Assembly (NCBI GenBank): GCA_037576195.1
Contig: CM075102.1
Location: 49,038,745-49,102,744 of the forward strand
DNA length: 64,000 nt
Origin: Phytoseiulus persimilis
Taxonomy: Eukaryota; Arthropoda; Arachnida; Mesostigmata; Phytoseiidae
Direction: 5' to 3'
The translations under genes and the position numbers were made by a program. Shown here one piece after another: positions 1 through 11,300 of this stretch; position 1 is the first letter of the stretch, and each line of letters begins with the position of its first letter. The notes under the pieces are model-generated. The model made no database searches. It had not been told where the DNA came from and saw only the letters and a program-made list of their open reading frames with translations.

Positions 1-19
1 GCAATGACTCGTTCGCTCC

Positions 20-290
20 TCACCCAGACTCCTCAACCACGCCTGCGTCGCTGTCTACCAAGGTGGTTCGTACCAGATCGTGGGAAGCTGCTTCCCGAGA
101 ACCGAGATCATGGTCGAAGGTCTCGATCACACTCACCGTTGACGGATGGACTAGGCATAACTCGGGTTTGAAGCCGAGAGCGGCATTCCCGGGAAAGTAC
201 GTTCTCTGCTGGTACACGCTCTTGCCCTGGTGGAGCACTGACAGTTCTGCTGTGGACCGAGCGCACACTGACCAAACCCAGCGCTGGTGT
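20..290 (-). CDS. Candidate exon at the window's left edge, protein not recognised
   Basis: The minus-strand open stretch from about 290 down to 23 reads GKSVYQQRTYFPGNAALGF and then SVIETFDHDLGSREAASHDL. It ends EESG at a GTGAGG donor (bases 23-18). An acceptor-like GGTCCACAG lies just upstream. The neighbouring frame also has a GTGAGT donor near 132, so the exact join is open. The rest of any gene would run off the left edge. I do not recognise the family. Confidence 0.25.
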
Positions 291-304
291 GCTATGCACG
301 CCAA

Positions 305-3300
305 CTGATAGTCATACTCCTACGAGTGCAACAGCATAACACGGCGCGTAAAACAGAGGTCCCTGGTGAGCGTTAGCGGTTTGGAACTTAGCCGAGCCGC
401 GAGCCCTGCGAGGTGGCTGGCCGGATCTGGATTATACGCTCCTCGCTTTCCGACGTTAAAATTCAGGTCGACACCCCACGGTTTCTTCGTGACATTTCAG
501 CGTGAAGCGTACGCAGCAAACACGCTTGAGCGACTAGCCACAAATCACTCGCGATAGAGGACTGTGTGCCCGCGGCGACGAAAGCTTGGGAAATGGCAAA
601 TGCACCATTTCCTGAAGGTCAGCGTTGTGCATCTCCCGGAAAGGATCGTTCTCCAGAATCGTGATATCGTCGTAACATCACCTGATGGAACAGTTTGGCG
701 GATGATGTCATGATATGTTTGTTTGTATTCTGGGATGCCGCGAATCGAGGCCTTGCGGATCGGATGACATCAAATCGGATGATTGTCATTGAGGGCTCGC
801 AGTTGTCGAATCGAAAATCCATTTCGGTTTCCCCTTGACTTTACTTGGAAGCTTTCGATTTCCTGTCCGACCCCGCAACACCGTGTTTTACAACATATCC
901 CAACGTTTTTCCACGTCCGAGCCGAGGATTGAATCCCGAGGATGCCAAGATACGTCGTTTGTGGTTAGCAATGTCCTGATGATGAGAAATGATTTTCTCA
1001 TCGATCAACTTCCAATTCAGCGGGAGTGGCCGGACAGCGTGTATCAGAGCGTCGCAAGAATATATTCCACAGTCGTCGGCGTGTCCAGATTGGATTCTCA
1101 CGAGAGAAAGGTGCAGACAGCATCTGAATACAAATCTATTCCTCGCGTACAGCGAGTTGTGCTCCTTTCTGCTCGGCACCGACGGCATTGGTAGAGGTGG
1201 GCACGGAGAAGAAGAGTCCCCCGCTGGCCTCCTTTGTCTCCAAGCTCGGGAATGAATTCGTTCTGCCTCACTTTCTCCCACGAGAGCTCCCCGTCCAAGC
1301 GACGAAGCGCGCTCATCTCGGAACAGACAGGCTTCAGACATGTTCTCTTTGGCTCCGGGTTCCGGCGGCATTCTATGTCGCAGGCTGAAGCTCTCTTCAA
1401 TGCTTCGTCCGAAACGAGTCACGACGAGAACACGGAACTAACGCATGCTGTTGCATGGCTGGAAAAGTGAATCAGTGGGACAGGTAGAGCCTAATATTCA
1501 TCTCGTTTCGGCTCGCTGTTATTCCTTCATCGCCGTTCCGCTTTGAAGGGAGTCCCAGTTTTATCAAGGGAATGTCCTCCACCAATCGCATGCAGAGGTT
1601 CGCGTTGGAAATCGCCTGACTCAAACGGAACAGATTCTAAACGGTACTCTCAAGCTCCTCAGTTAAGTTACTCTCTAGTTAAAAGCAGAACCTGATTTTT
1701 GCATCGTCGCTGGATTGGGGTCGAAGTTTTCGCTGTCTAGTGCCAATGCGTTGAAATTTGTAGGTTCTATGATACGCTGTTCAGGGCGGTCAAATTAGGT
1801 TGGAATTCTCGCCACCATTTTCTCTTGGCTGTTATACCGACACCAGTTTCGAGATTTTTTCTCTGAATATAGCTCCTTCATCCGACCACAATCTGGCTAA
1901 CCAATTGTCTCTATCGATCTTCGTTTCGTTCAACTAGTAGATTCACGCAAATTGGCGATACTCTTCTCTTTCCCAAATCCAGAGATCTCGCAAATTTTCC
2001 ACAAGCGATGCAGTTAAGCTCGCCCGGTTTCATGTGTGGGGTAGCCCATCTGAAAACACATTTCTGATGTTACTAGCATCCCACTGTCATTCTGGAAGAA
2101 CCAAAGAGTCGAAACATGAAAAAGTCACCACGAAAAATCGTTCGTTTCTGGTGATTTCGCCGGAAACCGAGCAGTGGGCTTCGAATTCGAAAGAAAGCAG
2201 AATCGACGGGAAATACCTAACCGGTTGAAGGGCGGAAAGATAAGCAACTTGTGCATGCGAATGGTGACCACAAACCAGTTTTCGGAGAGTCACTGAGCCC
2301 TCTTTGGTCAAGTTCCAGGGATTACGCGGCACCTCCTATTGTTGCGACATTTTCATGTTCTGACTCGTTGGCTGTTCCCAGGTGGGAGCGGGATGCTGTT
2401 GACACCGGGCACTCCTTCTCAGGCATCCCGCGACATCACACCGGAAGGGCTCAGCTGCGCCGCCTGCAGAAAATAGGCGAGCTTGCTGGATTTGGAGGGG
2501 GAGGAAAAATCGCCTTCTTCTGTATACCTTTTCATTGGAACGGATGGGGAAACGCCAAGTTGTTGTCTACTGAAGGGGCTCTATTTTGAAGAGATCTCGA
2601 AGTCCGCCCACTGGGCTCGGAATAACCGGTAAAATAAGAATGGCGGGGAAAATTCTCGACCTCATTAGAGGGCCCTGTAGATTATCGCTTTTTTTTGTCC
2701 TGTTGTTTGATGTGATAGACAACACCATGAGTCCGTCCAGTGTGACTCGCTGATTGACTGGTCAGCGTCTTTGATTGCTTTATTCACGTGTATCGCCACG
2801 TCTTGGTGTGTGTCTCTGTGACACCACAACAATCGCTGTGATGCGACACAGCTCTGAACAGAACCGTCAGACCGTCCGTGGTGATGAGGGACCCGGATCC
2901 CCGGATGATGATTGCGTTCCAAGCTCAGAATTCGTCTCGATCCGTAACGGCGTCGTATTCGCTCACTCGGTCGTTTGTTTTACGCACGGCAACGGCGACT
3001 CGACCAATTGCCTCCGGGCAGCGGGTTAGACGGCCCTTGGGCCGTGCAGTCGGACCGACGATCGGGGAGCGAGCGAGCCAGTCAGGCGGCCAAGCATGCT
3101 TCAGTTTTTCCTTCTTCTCTGTCGGCGAGCCTCACCGACAATGTTAGAGCCGTACAACATCCTTCCGTTGGCTTTGTAGCACAATAGCCCGAGGTATCTA
3201 GGACCGCGTCCTGACCAATTGGCCATGGTAACAAAACGAAGTCCGTTGCTGCCCCTGTGCTCCATCGAGCGAAGTTGATGCTGTTTTCGGCGCTGGTTGT

Positions 3301-3425
3301 TGGTTGTGGTGGAATCGACGTCATTCTCACGAGGACCGTTCCGACTTTTCCTCGATTCTAACACTTTGTTTTCTCCGTCCGCTTTCGGAAGCTCTGACGA
3401 TTCATAGGACAGCTCGGAACCTCAG
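305..3425. other. No supportable gene
   Basis: Several mutually overlapping frames on both strands (for example 841-1422 minus) lack splice or domain support. Bases 1480-2030 are T-rich with few long frames and look intergenic or intronic. Confidence 0.5.
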
Positions 3426-3524
3426 CTGTCGACGGGCTACTGGGACGCGTCATTTTGAGCTGGATTCTGCGAGAAAACACGATATCAACCTTGGCTCAGT
3501 TTATGTTCGATGTTCCTCCCCAAA
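3426..3524 (+). CDS. Candidate 99-base symmetrical exon, protein not recognised
   Basis: The segment is bounded by an acceptor-like GGAACCTCAG and a perfect GTAAGT donor (CAAA|GTAAGT). It is phase 1 at both ends. It reads VDGLLGRVILSWILRENT, then ISTLAQFMFDVPPQ, an amphipathic, helix-like sequence. A stop-free 33 codons is not significant by itself. The strong donor is the main support. Confidence 0.2.
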
Positions 3525-5423
3525 GTAAGTCATCGAAAGGAAATATTCCCCTCTTTCGCCTGGTATGGTCAGGCTTTTCTCGGTACGCAACCGTGGTGAG
3601 AAAAAGTCACGTCATCGGTGGGGGAAACCAACAATCGTTCAGAATCATAAACGCACACACAACGAAATATTTTGGCCGACAGCAAACAAGTCAAGAGCTG
3701 TTTCTCAATGTTGTGCGCTCACACAGACAGGTGCTCGAGGAGGCTGCGGTGTGCCTCCGATTTCATTTTTTTTGCGGGAGGCACGAGCAGAAAACCTCTT
3801 CAGACCTGGTGTGTTCCTGTTTCCCCGCAGCACGTTCGTTTCGACAGTGAGAATGAATTCAGTTTCCACTGGAAAACCGCGGAGCGTACCGCGAGGCTTC
3901 GGCCTCGAAACTGATCAGAACGATCAAATACAAAAGAGTCGGAACCTTTTTCAGATGAAAATCTCGACAGCGCTGCTCGTGAAGCTTTTACTCCGGAAAG
4001 TTACGTGGGAGGGGGAGAGGCTGGATTTCGAGGGAAACATAGCTTGCAGGGCGACTTCCATGCGCGGAAGGCTGCGTATCCGTGACTCCGAGGTATCTCG
4101 CGGGAAACACCCTCTTGGACTGAATCGACTCGTCGATCAGAGATCTGGTAGAAGTTGGGGCTCCTACCGCTGCGAGACCCCGGCTGCGGAAGTCCATTCG
4201 CTGCGTCGATCACCTAACATTAGAAGGTCGAGAAGGTGAGAGGATCGATATCGCAGCGAGGCAATCGAGTTGCGCGTAGGAGGATCTCTCGTCTAATGAA
4301 CCTGGAGCGTCGAAAAAAATACGAGGCATCCAAAGGCATTCGTGTTCTTCCAAGAGCAGCGCAGAAAGCCAGACGCCTTTGACGAACCTATTAGCGGTGG
4401 CATTAGTTTACATAAGAAGAGCGGAGAGTCTTTTTCTGAGCAGGGTCAGTCAGTTGATGGCTTTCGTCAGGAGTCTTCATGAACGCATCGGCACCGAACA
4501 GGGAACTGCAGAGGGTTCAGAAGAGGATACACTTGGAGAATTCTGGCACGGTTCCAGTTCTCCCCTCAATTGACGTTGCGCTTCTAATGTCCGCTCCCAT
4601 TCAACATTGGAGCTGCACCCAGTTCGAGGAGTGTTCACCGTTCGCGTGCAACACATTCACTCCGAGCTGTCTGATTGCCAGATCTTCCCGGGACGCAGCA
4701 GAGCGAACGCTCGTGCGACTCCTTTCGGCACGATCTTCTACTGGAGCGAGGGAAGTAATCACATACCGGTCGTAGGTCTCAGGCACTCTCTCGTGCATCA
4801 CTCGGTCGACTCCGATCCATATGGATGAATTCATTCGAACGGCCCGGATAGCCCTCTGGCCTGGGGATGAATCCTTGATCTCGAAAGCCGAGGTGTCACA
4901 CAGAAGCAGCTCACGCTCGTTGCGTGTCACAGGCGCGAACGATCTGCCTCATGACAGATTTAGCTGCGTCGGGACGTCTTCCTCGTTGAACGGAACACGC
5001 TTCGCAACTTGGCCGTTAATGGATAAGAGATGCATTCGACGACATGAACGAGAAGATAATTATTGCTCAGACGAGTTCCTCGCTAGTCGCACTCCGCCGT
5101 AGTGGTTGAAGCGACCAGGCCGCAATTTGGAAATCCGAGATGCGTGCGAGGCATCCAGCTAGGCGAGCGAGGTGAAAAAACCATTAGCCAATACCATCGA
5201 TGTGCTGAGTTAGGCCCTGGCCCCGCGGTGGGAGGGGAAAATGCAACAAGTTCCGTCAACGAGTTTTCGCTGCTCGATACGCACGCTTCATTTCAATTCG
5301 TACGCGGAGGAAGGATATCGATCATGAAAACAGAGTGACCGCATCCGAAAGTTCATGATATCCACTCGCCACCGAAGCTTCCAGATCCAGTGTTGCCGAC
5401 CTTGAGTCGCTTCACTAGCTGCC
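3525..5423. other. No supportable gene
   Basis: A plus-strand frame at 3565-4239 (224 codons) ends at a GTGAGA donor-like site (AGAAG|GTGAGA). Its first half is cysteine- and arginine-rich and unconvincing. The opposite frame at 4601-4930 is equally plausible by composition. Neither is called. Confidence 0.4.
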
Positions 5424-5461
5424 ATGGCTGGTTTGCGTCGAGGTTCTGCGGCTCCTCGAAC
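5424..5461 (+). CDS. Candidate first exon with strong start context
   Basis: The start context is near-optimal (GCTGCCATGGCTGG). It opens MAGLRRGSAAPR and runs into a GTAAGC donor, phase 2. The bases after the donor, 5468-5560, are a long pyrimidine-rich tract. A short N-terminal exon of this kind is plausible, but 38 bases carry little information. I could not identify the next exon. Confidence 0.2.
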
Positions 5462-5463
5462 GT

Positions 5464-5560
5464 AAGCTCCCCCTCTCTCTCTTCCTCTCAATTTCTCTAT
5501 TTTCTATTCAATTCGCCTCTGCCTCTCTTCCCTCCCCTTCCTTTCCTCGTGGTATCCTTG
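5464..5560 (+). repeat. Pyrimidine-rich (CT) tract
   Basis: Nearly pure C/T for about 100 bases with CTCTCTCT and CCTTCCTTTCC words. It directly follows the candidate first exon at 5424-5461 and could be its intron. On the other strand it is a GA-rich tract of the kind bound by GAGA factors. Confidence 0.5.
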
Positions 5561-7504
5561 AGTGTATCTACCTTATTCCTCATTTCTGTGTTGGTTTTTT
5601 CTCTCGCTGCCACGGCGAGGTTCTCGATGAGCCTGCTCATGTCTACCATCTGCGCTCCCCTTTAATCCTCTTCCTCCGGGGTGTTCCCTCGCTGTCTCCG
5701 CGAGACAGCGTGTCGTGCTCACGATTCCTCTCTCTTTCCCTCCGCTCTCCGTTTCCCTGAGTGGAACTGTTCCTCAAGGTGTCTTCGCGAACCGTTGAAC
5801 GATGATCGAGCCGAAGCTTTTTCCTACATACTTGTTTTGGCGGGTCCAGAAAAAGAAACCATCATTCCCGAGCTGGACGCTGCACTGAAAAGCTCCTCAC
5901 AACGATAAACCTATCATGAGGGCATGCTGACAAGCCGTGGACGCGTCTGGTTTCTCCACGGCTTCATTCGAACCGATAACCCTAGATGATGGCGGAGTCA
6001 TCTACGTGGATTCACTTGAAAACGTTCTCACAGTACAGGCAGCTCATGGGAGAGAGCAGTACGCAATCGAATGTCGAGCAATCTTCGTTTGGAGTGGACA
6101 GCATTCCCAATAGCCTCTTGATCGGAATATCCTGCACGACGAACCCGGCCAGCGTCCAACCTTACAACCACTTAGGTTCGGATTCTTCATTCGGAGAGGA
6201 TGAATATGAGCGATTGGAACCGAGTAATGCCGTTGCGCTGATTGAATCCACAGTTCAGGAACAAGCAGGGCCAGGTGGCGCTTTTTGCGGAATCTCTCCG
6301 ATGCTGGAAACGGTTCAGCTTCACGGCTGAACGGAACTCGTGGTGAACTGCAAGAGCACCCCTCGGAACGGGCGGCAGTTTGTCTCCAAGCTGGTGAATT
6401 ACGGAAGCTCCTTGTTCATCCCGTGAATCGGCGTGCATCACGCAACAGTATGAGAGCAATGCGTTGACATCTTCCCCGAACATTCTGTGGATCCAACATC
6501 AAACCATTCTCTCGCTCACAGTGGCCTACAGATTCAATGATATTTCTTGACCTCGTCGCTCAACACATGTCCATTGAAACCGGTCGAGAAATATCGCTGT
6601 GGGCCAGGGAATCGATGGCGTTCACGTCCGACTGGTGGAAACGATGCAGGTAATGTAATCCTGACTGATCAGACTTGTAGGCGTGCATGGAATTGAAATT
6701 GGGTGTCATGTTGCAAGCGTGGTCCAACAGTAATCCCAGTATTGGGTCGTCCAAAAATCGTTCACGATCTCTTTTTGAATCGCACACGCATCACGCATTG
6801 CCAACTGCGTTACCGACGCAGCCAAACGCGGGGAGGCTCTTGCGCAGAAATTTGGGAGAAACCTCTGATCTGACCGTCACTTCGGCCCCTAGAAGCTATG
6901 AGCCTGTGGGAGCATTCCATGTCCTGATTTCCAGAAATCCCACTTGGTCTTTGCAAAGCTTGCATAACTTCATCGCTGCCAAAATCGCAACCCAAGGTGA
7001 ACTCCAGACACCAAGGACACAGAAAAACGGACAAGTCGATGGCCCAACAGCGTGCGCTCAACCTGGGTTAACCATTGTAAGAAGACTCGGGCCGTTCGAG
7101 CGAGAATCATGTTCTTTCCTCCTAGTCTTGCTGAGACGAACATTTCTCAACAAATTTCAGCTCGATCGGCGTGTTACTGATCGCAGAGTTATCTTCTCCT
7201 GGAAGAGCAAAGTATTGTCGGTTCCATCGTGCAATACTAGCCAGCTACAGGAGTTTGGCCTCTGCGGATGTGTAAAGTTGACCGTGATCATGGTCATGAA
7301 GACGACCCGTGAGTAGCACACGTCTAGATACCTCCAGGGGCAGCGTTCTGGTCGTAGGATACCTTTCTCTCCCTACAATGTCCTCGGCGAGGGCTTAGAA
7401 GCTTCATTCTCCGACAATTTTTGAACACATGCCCGGAACAGCACAATGCTTGTGTACGCCTCTGCTTGCAGACGTACGGTACTCTTCATTTATCTAATGA
7501 TTCC

Positions 7505-7556
7505 GATCTCATAACTTCTCAGAGCTATATATAAAGCTCTAAGAAGTTCTGAAATC
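7505..7556. repeat. Small hairpin: 22-base arms, 8-base loop
   Basis: Arms GATCTCATAACTTCTCAGAGCT and the reverse complement of the right side agree at 19 of 22 positions. They enclose the loop ATATATAA. It could be a relic of a small palindromic element or a structured RNA. No related copy was seen in the window. Confidence 0.7.
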
Positions 7557-8105
7557 GTGAAATGAAAAGTTCAAATATATTCGAAGCGATCCGACCGGAC
7601 TCATCAGAGTTCCCCAAAGGCGCCTTAGCACCGATCCCAGAAGCGTGTTTAGAAAGCATCGAAAGTGTCCCCAACCTGATCCCCGTACATGGTATCGTTG
7701 GACACTTTGCAAACTCAATACCATAGTTTGACGGAGCTTTCGAATATACCCGCTAGCAGTTGAAGCAGTTTGAAGCCGTCTCCAGATGAACAGCCAGACC
7801 TGCCTGAAATTCCCGTCGAGCCGAAACCAAAACGACGGCTAGACGTCACCGCAATGGCACTTCCGGGAATCTGCGCTCGGGGTCGTTTTCCTTTCGAATT
7901 GTTCGGAATAGAAAGTCGAGGAATCTGGCAAACCTCTTCACAGGTAGAATGGACGAGAAATGTTTGCTCTCTGTCACAGTCGGAACTCCGCCGACACTCA
8001 GAATTTGGCCTCGTGATCAAGAATCTGGGTTCGGAATGAAGCCCCGACGCGACCTCGAGATTAACGGCTTTCGCGATGAGTGTATCAATACTCTTAAGGC
8101 GATTC

Positions 8106-8375
8106 TCTTTGACAACGGCTAGGATTCTCCGATTCTCGAAGCCGATACCGAGCCTGAATCCGGACTCTTGGTCTCAGCTGTGGTCAGAAATACCCGAGAT
8201 CCGCTCGTTGAGTCCGGGTGCGAATCTGCTCTCGAACCCTGGTTCTACTACGAATCTGCTCCTACAGCGGATCCGTTCCCAAATCCGATTCGAGTTCGGG
8301 TCGCTGTGTCGCCTCGGGTCTGGATTCGACGGGAAATCCATGAACCTGGATTCGGATCCGGGTCTTTGAATCTGG
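8106..8375 (+). repeat. Cryptic GGATCCG / GATTCGG-type repeat region
   Basis: Imperfect GATTCGG, GGATCCG, AATCCGA and GAATCTG words recur many times with irregular spacing on both strands. That is a low-complexity, slippage-derived texture. Several overlapping frames in this patch are open for this reason and are not called. Confidence 0.45.
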
Positions 8376-11300
8376 ATCATGTCCATGTCTACCTGGAGAA
8401 GACACCGACGAGTGGATGATGAAAGGCGGAAAATGGATTCGAAATGTTCATTTGAGCTGGAGGTCTGGAAGACGAAAATTGCGCCCCACGTGAAGCTGCA
8501 CGGTAGAACCCTCTCCGAATAACAGCGAGAAATCATTCTGTCGGGATTTTAATATCCTTACTTGCGCGAGAAAAGGATCTCTAACCACGCCTGAGGCCGA
8601 AATAAGTGGGGTTGAGAGCAGCGCTCGATCGTTCCCGCAGTGTCAGTGTCAGATCGGAGATTTGATTCGACCCTAGTAGCCAAACGATAGGATAGCGAAT
8701 CTTAATCTTGAATCGCTTATCTGATTCCAGCGGAAACAGCTGTATGGATTACTTCTCGTTCCCAAAACGATAATCCTATGCGGAGTTGCCACTGAATCCG
8801 AGCTCAGACGAAAGGAGCATTAAACTTCCGGATGATTCGATACCAGATTCGATTATTGTATCCCTGAACAAAAGAGACCAAACGCGCACATGTAAAATAG
8901 AAATAAGAATGATGTGGAATGTGGGAAATTCATTTTATTAATTGATGTAGGTTTCTTCAAGCTGTCGTCGGCGTCAGCCTTGTAGAGCATGGGCCTCGGA
9001 TACGTGGTTCTCGCGAAAGAAGTGTCGTAGTCCCAGGAAGATGGTCACCCCTGCTGTTCGAAAAAAGCTCATCCACAAGATTTGACAGTGGGCACAGTTT
9101 CCATCGAGATGCTCATTTGAGTTTCCTGCGAGGGTCTTCCATGTGGAAGACTCCTATCGAAGCTTTCTCTTTCCTGGGAGGTCTCAGGGTGATCGTGATT
9201 TCACGAATTCCCCAGAATGCGATGTGAAAAATCCATTCATTCAGATACACATGCATACATTCTCTCACGTAAACAGAGGAGCAGACTTCATAAACGTTCT
9301 GGGTCAACTCCACATCTATCATGAGTCGCGCTGTCTGACGCGGACTGAATATTTCGTGATAACGGACGCTGAGGCGATCAGATTCGAATGAACGCGCCTG
9401 ACATCGGGAATTCTCAACAGCGCCTCCTCACACGGAGCTCCCTCGCGTCCCGTTCTACGTTGTCTTATCATTGAAGACCGACTCCTCGGCGGCCGAGGAA
9501 TAGACTCCTGCGTGCCTCCGAGCCGCCTTATCCTCGACGACTCACTGTGTCGGCAAGTTTTCCGACCCCATATTTCAGTCACTAAACGAGATAAGACGAG
9601 GCAAGGCACCAGCGACGACGTGTTCCATGGAGGGCCGAGGGGAATACAATTAAGGTGTTTCGCAGCGAAAACGGTCTGTGAATCAGCGCTCGGCAACGGA
9701 ATGATTGTTTCGTGATGAAAATCGATTTCTAATGCTGATAATTATGCTTACGCCGGAGACACTGCCAACTCTCGCGTTTTCTTCCCGAAAAAATCGATTG
9801 GGATATCCGCGAAGTTCTCGCGGTTGTCCCGTTACCTCATCGTTTGTGAGTGGTTGGAGGATCTCACTGACTGCGCGCTACGTTGTTCAACATTCACGGA
9901 ATGGGCTTCTCGTTGAGAAACCCTAGCTAACTGCAGGTTTCGCCGACAGTTGAGGTCTCCCTCGTCCTGTACGTCTCATATAAGTATCAAGTAACGACTG
10001 CATCTAGGGGGCAAAGCATCAGCTACTTTGTTTGCTGTTCCTTTGAAAGTGGATCGATCTCCGTTCTCTGTTTCAATGACTTCTACTCCGCTGTTCCACA
10101 GTGACTCACGAATTGCACGTAATACGGAAAGCCAGACTACGACCGAGAATTCTATCTCTGCCTAGCGTCCCTGGGGGTCCCTCGAGGGTTGCCATCAATA
10201 GCTTCGCAGCCAGTGTTCCCAGGCTGATGAGCGTGTTTAGTGATAGCCCCTCAGGCCCACGAACTGACTAGCTGCAATTAGATGTAAAACACTTCCATCA
10301 TATTAGCTCACAAAGTAGAATCATAGCCCGGGTGCCTCGTGGGAACTCTTCGTCATTACTGTATAGGCGAATCTTGGACCTCCCGGGGGTCTCCTCCATG
10401 CGCTAATTGATGATCGTAGTTTTGGAAGTATTATACTTCATGGTGGCCCCCAAACCCTGGAACATGGAGAGATCCGGAATAGGCGGCGACAACGGCGCGA
10501 CTGGATGAAGTTATTTACGCCCGCCTACCCTCTGGATCGCACAATACCGAGAGCTATTCCATGATTTTTTGGATATCAGATTTTCAACAAAATTAAATTA
10601 GCCACTATAACTTGTCTCTGACGCCGGAAAGTTTGCCCCGCAAAACTCGTGACAGGGAAGCAGTGCTTCACGAGGAAGCGCCCGACCTCAAGCTCTGGAA
10701 GCTACGCTTCCTCCCACGAACAGCAACAACAAGAATCGTCACAGCTGTGACTGCGGATGATGTCTTTCGGGAGTAGCATATCCTTCGCTAACCGCCAGGG
10801 TACAAACTTCTTTCATTGTCATGCAGCAGCGATTTATGGAGCAGATTGTATAAGGAACCTTATAAACCTATCTGATTTCATTCTCTACCGGAAACGGCGC
10901 ATCGAGGGGGACATCGAGCCATCGCTTTACCAGTCGAGCAAGAAAAGAATGGACGATGTTTTTCACGGATAGTTTCCTGGAACAATCACATGAAGGAATT
11001 TATTTACCATATATTTTGCGTTCGGAACGTACAGACGTGGCTGTTCTGGAAATACGAAACAGAAAGTCTTTGTGAGGAGAATTGGATGCAATTTTCGATG
11101 TCGGTAATCAGAGCTGACAAGGATACGCGTGCAACATCTCCCCCATCTCGAGCTGGGAAAGTCGACGACTCCCGACTCCGTTGGATTTCCTCCGAGCAAA
11201 ATGTTCCGATTAATTCAGTTCGCACGAAGATTTGGATGCTACAGATGTTTTGTTTCGTCGAGCTTTTCAACATCGGATATGACGCTACTTGATTTCCATA

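Noticed and set aside
6640-6690. 31-base GT...TAG stretch that would join two open frames
   Set aside because: Too short for any known spliceosomal intron of animals, and neither flank is a recognised exon.
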